From RGEC01 sp964475595 (lineage in GTDB: Bacteria; Bacteroidota; Bacteroidia; NS11-12g; UBA955), in assembly GCA_964475595.1 (NCBI GenBank), contig CAYYXG010000025.1, forward strand, positions 1-21,083: DNA of 21,083 bases, given 5' to 3'. This document shows, one piece after another, positions 7,234 to 16,534 of this stretch; positions within the stretch are counted from its first letter, which is position 1; the number at the start of each line of letters is the position of its first letter. The translations under genes and the position numbers were made by a program. A model generated the notes under the pieces. The model was not told the origin of the DNA and made no database searches. It was given only the letters and a program-made list of their open reading frames with translations.

Positions 7234-10200
7234 TTATCGTATAATGGTGATAGAGCCCTTGTACACGAATAATTTGCCGTCTATATATCGGAAATTGATT
7301 GTATAGGCATAAACCCCTTCCGGTAATGGCTTCCCACTGGCATCTGTTCCGTTCCAGTTTTTGGCGGGGTCATTGGTTGTAAACAATAGGCCACCCCAGC
7401 GATCATAGATCTGCATGTTATACTTACTCAAACCGAAAGTGGTGTTCGGACCAAACGTCTCGTTTAAGCCATCATTATTGGGAGAGAATGAGGTAGGCAA
7501 CCAGAACAACAGTTCGGGCTTCAGATAGATAAATTTAGATGAACTGTCCACACAGAAATCAGGGCTGGTCACAATGAGCTTTACCAGAAAATTACCTGTA
7601 TCATTGAATGTCAGGAATAACGGACCACCCGCATTGCTGTTTTGCCCATCTTCAAATCGCCAGTCATAGGCCGTTGCATTGCTGCCGGTGAACACAAATT
7701 TCCAGTCGGTTTCCATACCGCGGGATAATAAATACTCCGAAGTGAAGTTGGCAACCGGTTTGGCAAATATGGTCATGGGCACTGCAGTAGATGTTGCCGT
7801 GCAGCCATTGCTGGACGTTACGGTAAGACTAACATTGAAACTACCTGAGCTGTTATAAGTTTTGGAGGGATTGGCAACTGACGCACTTGAGCCATCGCCA
7901 AAATTCCAGTTATATCCGGTAATTGTACCCTTGTTAATCAGGGTGTTTGATGTAAAATTCACCAGCTCACCCTGACAGGCATCCTGATCAAAGTTAATGT
8001 CTACGTATGGCGTCTCAGCCACATACATAGTTTTTGTGATTGTACTTCCACAACCCCTGTCAGACAAAACATCCAATTTCAATGAATAGTTACCGGTATC
8101 GGTAAATATCTGATTGGGATAACCCTTGCCTACAAATGTACCGCCGGGTGTCATTGTCCAGTTATAGGTAACTCCGGTGGCCCCATTGGTATTGGTATTG
8201 TCAGTAATGATAAAATTGTTACCGCTTAAGCACTGCAAATCATCATTGATGGTAAAGTTTGCCTGTGGAATTGGGAATACCTTAACTACGCGCGTCACCG
8301 AATCCTTACATCCCGCAACCGATGTGGCAACCAGTTTGATGGTATAATTGCCAGCTGCCGTGTAGTCTTTCTGGACCACATCTCGGGTAGTTGCTTTTGC
8401 ACCATCGCCCAGCGACCAATTGTAGTTTAAAGTGCCATTGAATGCGGTAGTGTTGGTAAAATCAAATTTTGAATCCCCCAAACAAATGCTATCGGGCGAA
8501 TTGGTGAACGAGGGCCTGGGGGTGGGCTCTACCCTTATATTTTTAACGGTTGTGTCACTACATCCAATGTTGGTTGACTGTATGTAGGTAACCTTGTAAG
8601 ACCCGGTATCTCCGTAGGAATACACAGGATTCATTGTTGTGGAGGTAGCATTATCTCCAAAATCCCAATTATGCGTCACCGTAATACCTGTAACACTCAA
8701 TATATTATCAGGGATAAAGGAGAAACTATTTCCTGTCAAACACTGAATATCCTTATTGGCAGTAAAGCTGGAATTGGGAGAAGGGCTGACACCCAGCGAT
8801 CGGGTAATACTGTCTTTACATCCCAACCCTGAAGTAACCACGAGTTTGGCGGTGTACACTCCCCAGGCGACGAACTTTTTGTTGCTTATGGTCTTGGAAG
8901 TACTGTTGCTGCCGTCAGAAAAACTCCACTTGCGCGAAGCAACTGTACCTGATCCTATAACCGAACGGTCATCCAGATTAAAAAAGTGTTGGTTGAAACA
9001 TATGTTGCTGTCAACTACTGTAATTCTTGCCTTTGGTTCCGGTGCCACATACACCGTGGTTTTCACCGAATCCATACAACCATATTCAGAGGTATCTATG
9101 CGCGTAACAGTCCAAAAGCCGGTATCCTTAAATTTCACAGCGGTTAGTGATGAAACTCCGCTGCTAGAAGTGGCATTATACCTCCAGTAGCGGTTGTAAG
9201 TCCCGTATGGCAGCGGACTGCTGTTGTCAGAAAAGTCAAAACTATTTTGCTTGAAACACTGATTATTCGTGGTTTTGGTGATTTTTGAAATCGGCACAGG
9301 ATGCACTACAAATGCAGAATCAAGGGTATCTCGGCAACCATGAATGGTTTCAGTAATCATATTGACATTGAAGGTATCATAATTGGAATAGGGATGAATG
9401 CCCAACAAATTCGACACGGTATCAGCATTGCCATCACCAAAATCCCAGTATGTTCTACCAATACCCCCATCTCCAAAACTGGAATCAATCAACTTGGTTT
9501 TGGCATTTTGACAATAAAAGGAATCGGATGACCACAATTTAGCCGTAGGCATTCCATTGACATTGAGTACTGTTTTTACGGTATCCGAACATCCCTTCTT
9601 TGTATATACAATATACTCAAGATAAAATTGCCCAATGGTATCAAAGGTCTTCTTAAATACCAAGTCAATAAGTCTAGTGGTATCGCCCGGCTTGTAGGGG
9701 TTCGCCAACTTCCAAAGCACCGCTTTACGGCTGTCACCAAAATAATTGGTGTTGTCTGATAGCACGTAGCGGTTCACATTGATACAGTTCAGTGCAGTAT
9801 CGTAGTTCAGTTTAGCATCAATCTGGGGAGCCCTTGTTATTACTGTGGAATCCTTCGCTACACAATTGGTAGATGTATCCCTAACTCTCACCCAAATCTT
9901 ACCAGTATTGGTGGCTGTATAAAAACGATTAGCGGAACTATCCTGCCATTTGTATAAAAACTTCACACTGTTACCTGCATCAAATACCTCATTGATTTTT
10001 GCATTGCCACATTTAATAATGGTATCAGGGAAATTCACGGTTGGCCCGGGAAGTACATCTATAATTTTTGACCTTGTAAAGGTATCATTAGAACCGCAGG
10101 GAACTTTTACCACCACCTTCATGGTTATGTAAAAAGCGCCTGTCTTCAAAAACTCATGGGTCACTTTTTTGCCGGTGTCTCTGGGCGTATTATCTCCAAA

Positions 10201-11748
10201 ATCCCAAATAATGGCAACGGGTTTTATGGTCTTGGGAATCGTGGCCTCAATGTTTACAGGACTTTTGGGACACTTATTGGTGCGGGTAATATTGATATCG
10301 TACTCCAGGTTTTCAAAGAGCGCACCGGAACAGTAACTATAACTCTCATACTGCCCTACTCCATAAGCCACCACAATCAAACCTGAATCACATTCCAAGG
10401 TATTAGAGGAAGGGTTTGCTAAATCTAGCTGTGCGTATGAATGGCCTGCGCAGGACACATCCGTAAAGGCAGTAGGAGCCACAAAACTGCCATTTAATTT
10501 CACAAACTTTTTAGCAGATGTAGAAACAAGCACATTCGCATAATGCCTGTTCATGTTGTTGGTCGTCGCCGTACCAATCACTGTCTTCAACAATTTTTGA
10601 GATTGATCTGGCATAATGAGTATCGCAGGATCTCCCAGGTTGCCTGTAGTTCCCGCACAGCTTCCTCCATTTTTCATATACTGAACCACATAGATCGGAC
10701 TATCGGAGGTTATACATCGCGCTGCAGCAGTAGTTACATCTAAGTAATAATACTTACCAGCGTCTCGGGTAGAACCAATGTAGGTCCCATCAACGGAAAT
10801 CCTCGTATTGGGTTTTGTAGCAAGCACCCTTAATACATAGCCCTTGGTTTGATTCTTAAAAGGCATCACTACATGCTTCGTACCCAGCACGGAGGTTGGA
10901 AAAAGCTGAGTGTATATGTGATCGACTGCAATACCACAGGAATTGCTGGGAATCTTCACGGAACGCATACCACAGAACACGTTAATCTTTCCGCAACCGT
11001 TGATTACCCTGATTCGGGTTCCGGTTAAGTCCCCTGAGGTGCTTTGAGGGTTTGTAGTACTGCCGTCTGCACCATCGCTCTGCAGCTGATAAACCTGCCC
11101 CCTTGACATAGAAACGGTAAATGCCGTTCCGGCAGCCTTACCACCTTTTGTCCTAACAGAGGGGGTAATTTCCACCGTCACATTATTATCCATAGCAATA
11201 ATGGCTGCCTGGCTCGGCATATAGACACCGGTTCCAAATGTTCCTGTTCTCTGGGTTGGCGTAAATGCCGTTACATAAAATTCCGGGGCTTGCGGAATGG
11301 CTTCATAAGGCATGACAAAGGTTCCATCTGAGCGGTTCTGCTCCAGATTCATACAATACACATTCACCGGATCCTTCGCCACAATGCGAAGCCCGCGCTT
11401 GCTGTTCAAATCAGAAGCATTAAATTCCGATCCCTGCGGATAATAGAACTGAGGATCTACCGCCCTGCGGTTCACCACCCCTGCTGTAATGTTCAGGGTA
11501 ACGGCAGAACCCACCAGCCGGGGGTTATCCAACACAACCGTGGTGTTCTTCTCTGATGTAATGTAAATAAGCAAAGAATCCGGATACCCACCCGAACGGG
11601 CTTCCATTTCCATGAAACTCATGTAAAAAACCTTCCCCGTAGAAGAAATCTGAGAATGCAAAATATTGCATATCAACGAGAAGAGAATTATAACTATTGT
11701 TTTTGACAATCCACTGGGCTTTAACACCGCTGCTATTGAGCTTTTCAT
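7234..11748 (-). CDS. Large secreted surface protein: IgGFc-binding-like head, PKD/Ig-like repeats, CHU_C (T9SS type B) tail
   Basis: Probable cell-surface adhesin or binding protein of 1504 aa exported by the type IX system. An N-terminal signal peptide (hydrophobic segment about 17-32) is followed by a region (about 60-460) resembling the IgGFc-binding domain found in Bacteroidota surface proteins. Markers there include SDLNSKRGLRIVAKDPVNVY and the later FPTSVLGTKHVVMPF. About eleven PKD/Ig-like modules of 80-90 residues follow (about 475-1410). Several have the WDFGDG-type core: WDFGDN near 514, WDFGDG near 770, and later WDFGDN and WNFGDG. Modules often start with a Cys (xxxCxxxN/SFxF) and end with GCxDS, suggesting one disulfide per module. 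The final ~90 residues (from LPTSFSPNNDGLNETFGP, about 1415) are the gliding-motility-associated CHU_C domain, a type B sorting signal. The ATG at 11748 has a -7 element 9 nt upstream. Ligand unknown; binding to IgG should not be assumed. Confidence 0.9.
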   Translation of the reverse strand: MKSSIAAVLKPSGLSKTIVIILFSLICNILHSQISSTGKVFYMSFMEMEARSGGYPDSLLIYITSEKNTTVVLDNPRLVGSAVTLNITAGVVNRRAVDPQFYYPQGSEFNASDLNSKRGLRIVAKDPVNVYCMNLEQNRSDGTFVMPYEAIPQAPEFYVTAFTPTQRTGTFGTGVYMPSQAAIIAMDNNVTVEITPSVRTKGGKAAGTAFTVSMSRGQVYQLQSDGADGSTTNPQSTSGDLTGTRIRVINGCGKINVFCGMRSVKIPSNSCGIAVDHIYTQLFPTSVLGTKHVVMPFKNQTKGYVLRVLATKPNTRISVDGTYIGSTRDAGKYYYLDVTTAAARCITSDSPIYVVQYMKNGGSCAGTTGNLGDPAILIMPDQSQKLLKTVIGTATTNNMNRHYANVLVSTSAKKFVKLNGSFVAPTAFTDVSCAGHSYAQLDLANPSSNTLECDSGLIVVAYGVGQYESYSYCSGALFENLEYDINITRTNKCPKSPVNIEATIPKTIKPVAIIWDFGDNTPRDTGKKVTHEFLKTGAFYITMKVVVKVPCGSNDTFTRSKIIDVLPGPTVNFPDTIIKCGNAKINEVFDAGNSVKFLYKWQDSSANRFYTATNTGKIWVRVRDTSTNCVAKDSTVITRAPQIDAKLNYDTALNCINVNRYVLSDNTNYFGDSRKAVLWKLANPYKPGDTTRLIDLVFKKTFDTIGQFYLEYIVYTKKGCSDTVKTVLNVNGMPTAKLWSSDSFYCQNAKTKLIDSSFGDGGIGRTYWDFGDGNADTVSNLLGIHPYSNYDTFNVNMITETIHGCRDTLDSAFVVHPVPISKITKTTNNQCFKQNSFDFSDNSSPLPYGTYNRYWRYNATSSSGVSSLTAVKFKDTGFWTVTRIDTSEYGCMDSVKTTVYVAPEPKARITVVDSNICFNQHFFNLDDRSVIGSGTVASRKWSFSDGSNSTSKTISNKKFVAWGVYTAKLVVTSGLGCKDSITRSLGVSPSPNSSFTANKDIQCLTGNSFSFIPDNILSVTGITVTHNWDFGDNATSTTMNPVYSYGDTGSYKVTYIQSTNIGCSDTTVKNIRVEPTPRPSFTNSPDSICLGDSKFDFTNTTAFNGTLNYNWSLGDGAKATTRDVVQKDYTAAGNYTIKLVATSVAGCKDSVTRVVKVFPIPQANFTINDDLQCLSGNNFIITDNTNTNGATGVTYNWTMTPGGTFVGKGYPNQIFTDTGNYSLKLDVLSDRGCGSTITKTMYVAETPYVDINFDQDACQGELVNFTSNTLINKGTITGYNWNFGDGSSASVANPSKTYNSSGSFNVSLTVTSSNGCTATSTAVPMTIFAKPVANFTSEYLLSRGMETDWKFVFTGSNATAYDWRFEDGQNSNAGGPLFLTFNDTGNFLVKLIVTSPDFCVDSSSKFIYLKPELLFWLPTSFSPNNDGLNETFGPNTTFGLSKYNMQIYDRWGGLLFTTNDPAKNWNGTDASGKPLPEGVYAYTINFRYIDGKLFVYKGSITIIR

Positions 11749-11757
11749 AAATTTTTA

Positions 11758-11765
11758 CAAATTTA
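11758..11765 (-). promoter_or_regulatory. Bacteroidota -7 element of the PKD surface protein gene
   Basis: On the minus strand this reads TAAATTTG, a match to TAnnTTTG, ending 9 nt before the ATG at 11748. It lies in the 34-nt gap after mnmA, so the large surface protein gene probably has its own promoter. No -33 TTG is evident. Confidence 0.55.
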
Positions 11766-11782
11766 TAAATAGACGATAAATA

Positions 11783-12967
11783 TTACCGAATCGTTGCACT
11801 GCATATCAATTCTTCACCAAAATAAACAGCTAAAAACTGTCCGGGGGTGACAGAACGCTGTGGTGTAGTGAAGATGCAGAATTGTCTGTTTTCTGTCATT
11901 TTTAATTCACAGTCAAAAAGCACCTGCCTGTAACGAATTCTCGCCTTCAGTTTTTCTCCATTGAGAACGTTTTTCAAAGCTGATGGATTAACCCAGTGAA
12001 TGCCTTGTTCATCCGCTTCCAGCGCCTTGCTTAACAACGCCGGATGATCTTCACCGAGACCCACATAAATAATATTTTCTTTCACATCGGTTTGCAATAC
12101 AAACAGCGGCAAGCCAGTTCCCCCTATTTGCAAACCTCTGCGCTGCCCAATGGTATAAAAATGAGCTCCTTGGTGTTTACCGATAACCTTCCCCTCACTG
12201 CGCGAAAACTCCGGCTTCTGGACCCAGGCATCAGCAGATTCTCCCTTCTGCAATCGCTGTATATGTTTCAGTACCGAAGGGGCATCTCTGTCAATCAAAA
12301 CTACATCACCCTCTTGGGGTTTTAACTGCTGCTGCAAAAATTCAGGCAACGATACCTTTCCGATAAAACACAAACCCTGACTATCTTTTTTATTGTGAAC
12401 ATGCAACCCGGCTTTTGTAGCCAAATCCCTTACCTCGGATTTTTGAAGATGACCAATAGGAAATAACGCTTTGGCAAGCTGCTCCTGATTCAACTGACAC
12501 AAAAAATAACTCTGGTCCTTATTAGGATCCTTGCCTCGCAGCAATCTGAAATAATCTTTACCATCCACACTCACACTGTCTTTTTGCACATAATGACCGG
12601 TTGCCACGAAATCAGCACCAAGTTTCAGTGCATTCTTTAAAAACAAATCAAATTTAATTTCACGGTTGCAAAGCACATCCGGATTGGGTGTTCTGCCTGC
12701 GGCATACTCTGCAAACATGTAATCTACAATCCGGGTTTTATAATCTTCACTCAGATCCAAAATCTGAAATGGAATACCCAGCTGTTCCGCCACCAGCATG
12801 GCATCGCGGCTATCGTCTATCCAGGGACATTCATCTTCCAGCGTTGGCGATGCATCATTCCAGTTGCGCATAAACAAACCAATCACGTCATGCCCCTGTT
12901 CCTTGAGCAACCAAGCAGCCACACTGCTGTCAACGCCTCCGCTTAAGCCCACTACTACCCTGGCCAT
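11783..12967 (-). CDS. mnmA: tRNA-specific 2-thiouridylase
   Basis: Cytoplasmic enzyme that adenylates and thiolates U34 of tRNAs for Lys, Glu and Gln (s2U). The N-terminal PP-loop SGGVDSS is at residues 9-15. The two catalytic cysteines are C100 in NPDVLCNREIKF and C200 in SQGLCFIGK. GHYV (124-127) and LRGKDPNKDQSYFL (about 143-156) are conserved tRNA/ATP-binding stretches, and the C-terminal beta-barrel ends with ARIRYRQ and a final short strand. The 394-aa length is normal for the family. The ATG is at 12967, 15 nt after the stop of the VWA protein gene, so the two are probably co-transcribed. No functional link between the two is known to me. Confidence 0.97.
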   Translation of the reverse strand: MARVVVGLSGGVDSSVAAWLLKEQGHDVIGLFMRNWNDASPTLEDECPWIDDSRDAMLVAEQLGIPFQILDLSEDYKTRIVDYMFAEYAAGRTPNPDVLCNREIKFDLFLKNALKLGADFVATGHYVQKDSVSVDGKDYFRLLRGKDPNKDQSYFLCQLNQEQLAKALFPIGHLQKSEVRDLATKAGLHVHNKKDSQGLCFIGKVSLPEFLQQQLKPQEGDVVLIDRDAPSVLKHIQRLQKGESADAWVQKPEFSRSEGKVIGKHQGAHFYTIGQRRGLQIGGTGLPLFVLQTDVKENIIYVGLGEDHPALLSKALEADEQGIHWVNPSALKNVLNGEKLKARIRYRQVLFDCELKMTENRQFCIFTTPQRSVTPGQFLAVYFGEELICSATIR

Positions 12968-12982
12968 TTACCGCAAAGTTCG

Positions 12983-15043
12983 TTAATAACTGCCAAGATA
13001 TTTTCGTAATATCCATTCACAGGCAAAGCAAAACACGATGATGAAAAAAAACCATTTGGCATGAATTAACTCGGTTATTTTGGTTTCTTTATACAGGATG
13101 GGCTTGGCGGCATCCTGCCCCTCGATTTCTTTCAATAAATTGTCGATTTCATCGGCATTAGCAAAATCCCCATTATAGCGGGCAGCCCATTGCTTTAGCA
13201 CGGCGTGATCGGCCTGTGACCGGCTTATTTCCGTAACCATGGGATTCATATAAAATACGCTGGATGCTGTCAATTTGGGTTTTCTATGGAGCGTAGCTGT
13301 CGCTTTGTATTGCCCTGAAGGCAAATTGGCTGTTTCTATCCTATAAATATCTTGTGAGGCTGCCATCGGGAATGACTGTCTAAAACCATTATCGCCCTCC
13401 AGCAGTAGCTCACATGCCGCGGTGTTTTCCTTTTTACCTGCCGCATCCAGGTATGTCGCCTGCAATACGGCATTTTCTCCCATTTCATAATCATTCTTTA
13501 GCGACTTGAGAACGAATGACTTGGGGCGCGTTTTTAAGGAGAGATATTGCAGGGATTGAAACAACATGGATTCTACTGCCATCAAATCTCCATGAATGGC
13601 ATATTCCTTCAGTTTCCAACGCCATATGCCTTCTCCACAAAGCCATACGGTCCGATGGTTATTCACCTCCCTGAAATAATACAAAGGATAGGCGGTTTCG
13701 ACATTCCCAATGCGCTGTTTTAAAAATACTTTTTGCGTAGCATCCGTTTGCCAGCGTCCAAATGCCACTTTAAGGGGAGGAAAAGCACTGATGCGGCGCA
13801 TTACTTCCGGTTCGAAAGCTATTTCGGCAAAATCAGTGGATGGCTGTGGCAACACCTCCTCAGATTGCTGTGATGTAGCAGGTGAAATCCCCCCGGGCAG
13901 GGCTCCTAGCAAACCCCGCTTGGTTTGCAACGAGCTAATATGTAAAAAGGGCTTTCCTGCATCAGAAAGACGCCTTAACCAGCCCGCCTGACTTTCATTG
14001 ACAGGCATGCCATGCACAACCCATACATCTGCTGCATCTGGGTTGGGCATGAAGCCCGGGTCCGCCAGGGTTACGCTATATCGCGCATTCCCCTCCAGCA
14101 GTTGCTTCATCGCTCCCACATCCGGATGGGCTGATGCCTGCACAATAACAATATTTTTGCGGTCATCTACCACCTCGGTAACAGCAGTTGCCTGATTATT
14201 AGCCAGATTTTTTTCGCCGGGAATCGGGGAAACCACCACCTTGTATTGTTTGAGTCCGGGTGATGTTGCTTTTACATTAAAAACAATGCGCCTGTATGCA
14301 CTTCCCTTTTCCAGATTACCCGGCTGTGACTGCAAAACACGGCCGCCCTCTTGCAATTGAAGGGTATACGCAGTTACTGACGGAGCATCACACCTTAGTT
14401 GCACTTCCACGGTATAATCGCTACCTAAAAATACCGATTCATTAACCTGAATACCGGCAATTCGAATATCTGTTTGAGGCGTTGTATCTCCCAACCCAAT
14501 ACAATACAATAAAGGATTGCTGCTAAACGGCTTTACCAATGGGCTTATTCCCCGGTTTTGTATACCGTCTGAAACTACCAAAACAGTAGAAACCCGGCGA
14601 GCATCCCTGAATTCATTAGCATGCTCTGCAATGATACCCAAATCGGTTGCATTTTTACCCAAGATGGTATCCTCCGGGCGATACACCTTATCTGCAAAAT
14701 GATATAATCGTACATTATACTTTTCTTTCAATGCTGCAAGGGGCTTTTCGAGCTTTTTCTCATAGACCTCGCGTGTCTGGGACATTGCCGAAGCGCTATA
14801 ATCCAGGTAAACCAGCAGCGTGGGCTTATCTTCCTGCTGCATTTGCAACACCACAAAAGGCGACAAAAGCAATAAAAACAAAAAGAATAAACCAAAAAAA
14901 CGCAAAGTAGGCAATAGGTAATTCCATGGCTTCTGGAATTTTACCGCTTTACGGTAAAGCAAGTAAGTTAGCGATACTGCTGCAAACAAACACACTATCA
15001 AAAACCAACCTGAGGCCAGCGTTTGAAAAGCGAAAAGCAGCAT
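12983..15043 (-). CDS. Membrane-anchored VWA-domain protein with a GATase1-like middle region
   Basis: Function not recognised. The protein (686 aa) has two N-terminal transmembrane helices (about 13-30 and 46-68) and one at the C-terminus (about 665-682). The N-terminal half after the helices is a von Willebrand A-like domain with what looks like a complete MIDAS metal site: DYSAS at 81-85, T133 in NATDLG, and SDG at 158-160. Two beta-rich Ig-like stretches surround a middle segment (about 300-400: KNIVIVQASAHPDVG, then DVWVVHGMP) resembling the class I glutamine-amidotransferase-like fold often found in such Bacteroidota proteins. No catalytic Cys-His-Glu triad is evident. A purine-rich AAGGGG directly precedes the ATG at 15043, 21 nt after the T9SS cargo gene. 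Likely a periplasm-facing binding or assembly protein; this is inference. Confidence 0.75.
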   Translation of the reverse strand: MLLFAFQTLASGWFLIVCLFAAVSLTYLLYRKAVKFQKPWNYLLPTLRFFGLFFLFLLLLSPFVVLQMQQEDKPTLLVYLDYSASAMSQTREVYEKKLEKPLAALKEKYNVRLYHFADKVYRPEDTILGKNATDLGIIAEHANEFRDARRVSTVLVVSDGIQNRGISPLVKPFSSNPLLYCIGLGDTTPQTDIRIAGIQVNESVFLGSDYTVEVQLRCDAPSVTAYTLQLQEGGRVLQSQPGNLEKGSAYRRIVFNVKATSPGLKQYKVVVSPIPGEKNLANNQATAVTEVVDDRKNIVIVQASAHPDVGAMKQLLEGNARYSVTLADPGFMPNPDAADVWVVHGMPVNESQAGWLRRLSDAGKPFLHISSLQTKRGLLGALPGGISPATSQQSEEVLPQPSTDFAEIAFEPEVMRRISAFPPLKVAFGRWQTDATQKVFLKQRIGNVETAYPLYYFREVNNHRTVWLCGEGIWRWKLKEYAIHGDLMAVESMLFQSLQYLSLKTRPKSFVLKSLKNDYEMGENAVLQATYLDAAGKKENTAACELLLEGDNGFRQSFPMAASQDIYRIETANLPSGQYKATATLHRKPKLTASSVFYMNPMVTEISRSQADHAVLKQWAARYNGDFANADEIDNLLKEIEGQDAAKPILYKETKITELIHAKWFFFIIVFCFACEWILRKYLGSY

Positions 15044-15064
15044 CCCCTTAAACAGGATTACCGG

Positions 15065-15748
15065 TTACTTTTTAAGAAAAGTATACTTTCGTTGGATGTT
15101 ATTTCCTCTCAGCACGATGACGTAACTGCCCTGATTGAGGTACGCAATATCCAATTTAGACCAGTCGGCATTAGGATAATATTCCATCACCTTTTGCCCG
15201 GAAAGACTGAGAACTTCGATGTAATCCACACCCAAGGTATTTACCTGAAGCTGACGGTCGGCAGGAACCGGATAAATGGCCTGCTGAGGCATACAGGTAA
15301 GTTGCGTTCCGGCAGACCAGCGTACCATCACATTGAAAGTAAGCGTATCCTTGACCGAAGGATTATTTACATCCCAAATCGCGTATTTGATGGTCGCCGT
15401 ATCGGCAACACCCAGGGCTGAAATGGTGATTTTAATACTGGCTTTTTCGCCGGGTGCAATGTCTGAAAACTTTCCGCTGTCTACAAATGTGAGGTAACAG
15501 CCCACATTATCACAGAAAGCCGGTGCACTCCAGCCGCTTGGATAATCGACCATTACTTTCTCGTAGGCAATACGAAGGGGCTTGGAATCTATATTTTTCA
15601 GATAAATCTGACAGTCATAACTGCTGCTGGCATCGGGGTAAAAATCTTGCGATTTACCACCTACGATTTCAATGGTTTGGGCAGACAATGCCGTAACAGA
15701 AAACATGGCTACAGCGAGTACATTCAGACATTTGAAAACCTTTTTCAT
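15065..15748 (-). CDS. Small secreted protein with T9SS type A C-terminal sorting domain
   Basis: Exported protein of 227 aa without a recognised catalytic domain. The signal peptide covers residues 1-23, with cleavage expected after LSA (ends SA/QT). The middle part (about 25-150) is beta-rich. Its IAPGEKASIKITI segment and paired cysteines (YDCQIYL, FCDNVGCYL) suggest one or two Ig-like domains. The last ~72 residues, from QAIYPVPADRQLQV (about 156) through VLSLSGQKV to YVIVLRGNNIQRKYTFLKK, form the Por secretion system type A sorting domain that directs passage through the type IX translocon. It is the first gene of a minus-strand unit with the VWA protein and mnmA. A -7 element ends 7 nt before the ATG. 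The ligand or role of the mature protein is unknown. Confidence 0.85.
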   Translation of the reverse strand: MKKVFKCLNVLAVAMFSVTALSAQTIEIVGGKSQDFYPDASSSYDCQIYLKNIDSKPLRIAYEKVMVDYPSGWSAPAFCDNVGCYLTFVDSGKFSDIAPGEKASIKITISALGVADTATIKYAIWDVNNPSVKDTLTFNVMVRWSAGTQLTCMPQQAIYPVPADRQLQVNTLGVDYIEVLSLSGQKVMEYYPNADWSKLDIAYLNQGSYVIVLRGNNIQRKYTFLKK

Positions 15749-15755
15749 ATTAGCA

Positions 15756-15763
15756 CAAAGATA
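15756..15763 (-). promoter_or_regulatory. Bacteroidota -7 element of the T9SS cargo-VWA-mnmA unit
   Basis: Minus-strand TATCTTTG fits TAnnTTTG and ends 7 nt before the ATG at 15748. A TTGAC (its TTG complements 15787-15789) lies 23 nt further upstream, a rather long but possible spacing for the -33 element. It sits in the 48-nt gap after the HAD gene. Confidence 0.6.
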
Positions 15764-15796
15764 AACAGTTTAATTGAAATTCGGGTCAATAAAATG

Positions 15797-16534
15797 TCAA
15801 ACCCGAGCCAGGAGATTACCGGCGAGTTCAGACAAGGATTCACAACTGCCCATAAACAATGGATGCTCGGACACTTCATCAACAGGCAACTCTAACGCAG
15901 CATGATTATACCAGTAAGTAGGAATGCCTGCATTCACCCCGCCTTTCACATCCGTATCCCAGGTATCCCCGGCATAAAAAATGTGGCTGAAGGTACCAAA
16001 CTTTTCTTTAGCAGCGCTGATAGCTAATTCGAAAATGGCTTTATCGGGCTTAGCAATACCCACCGATTCACTGGTAATCATTAAATCCACATATCGGTCA
16101 AGTCCACAAGCTTGTATTTTGGTTTGCTGGGTCTTCTCAAAACCATTGGTGAGGAGCACCAACGTAAAAGCTTCACCCATTTCCTGAACAAAGGTCATGG
16201 CACCGGGCATCATGCGGGTCATCAATGGACAAATTTCCAGGTATTCGTCCCACACATTTTCGGGATGCTCCTCATCGGGAATGCCCAAGGCGCGAAAAGT
16301 ATCGATAAAGCGACCCGTCCTTAGCAGATCCTTTTGGATTTCGCCGGCTTCATATCTTTTCCAATACGATTTATTGATGGATTTATAGGTATCAATAAAA
16401 TGATGGACAGAGTGGGGCGTTCGCACATGCAGGCTGTGTCTGTGAAAGAGTTCTGCAAGCGCCTCTTCGGCATTACCGTCAAAATCCCAAAGGGTATTAT
16501 CCAGGTCCAGCAGCAATAAATTGCGCCGAACCAT
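15797..16534 (-). CDS. HAD superfamily hydrolase, YjjG-type pyrimidine 5'-nucleotidase-like
   Basis: Cytoplasmic phosphatase of the haloacid dehalogenase superfamily (subfamily IA). Closest in appearance to the YjjG/YfnB group, which removes phosphate from (damaged) pyrimidine nucleotides. Motif I is DLDNT at residues 10-14 followed by LWDF, a hallmark of that group; the two aspartates are D10 and D12. Motif II is the VLLTNG stretch in the middle. The motif III lysine is in GIAKPDKAIFE, and motif IV is YAGDTWDTDVKGG. At 245 aa it is slightly longer than E. coli YjjG (225). The ATG overlaps the stop of the SIMPL gene by one base (TAATG), so translation is probably coupled. Family is firm; substrate is a guess from similarity. 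Confidence 0.88.
   Translation of the reverse strand: MVRRNLLLLDLDNTLWDFDGNAEEALAELFHRHSLHVRTPHSVHHFIDTYKSINKSYWKRYEAGEIQKDLLRTGRFIDTFRALGIPDEEHPENVWDEYLEICPLMTRMMPGAMTFVQEMGEAFTLVLLTNGFEKTQQTKIQACGLDRYVDLMITSESVGIAKPDKAIFELAISAAKEKFGTFSHIFYAGDTWDTDVKGGVNAGIPTYWYNHAALELPVDEVSEHPLFMGSCESLSELAGNLLARV

Noticed and set aside
8756..9190. Plus-strand open frame of 144 codons inside the PKD protein gene
   Set aside because: Shadow of a repetitive coding region; no domain, no promoter element and the sense gene is clear.
7234..11748. PKD modules as DNA-level tandem repeats or a phase-variable locus
   Set aside because: The modules are alike in protein pattern only; I see no near-identical DNA copies or homopolymeric tract that would allow slippage or recombination.
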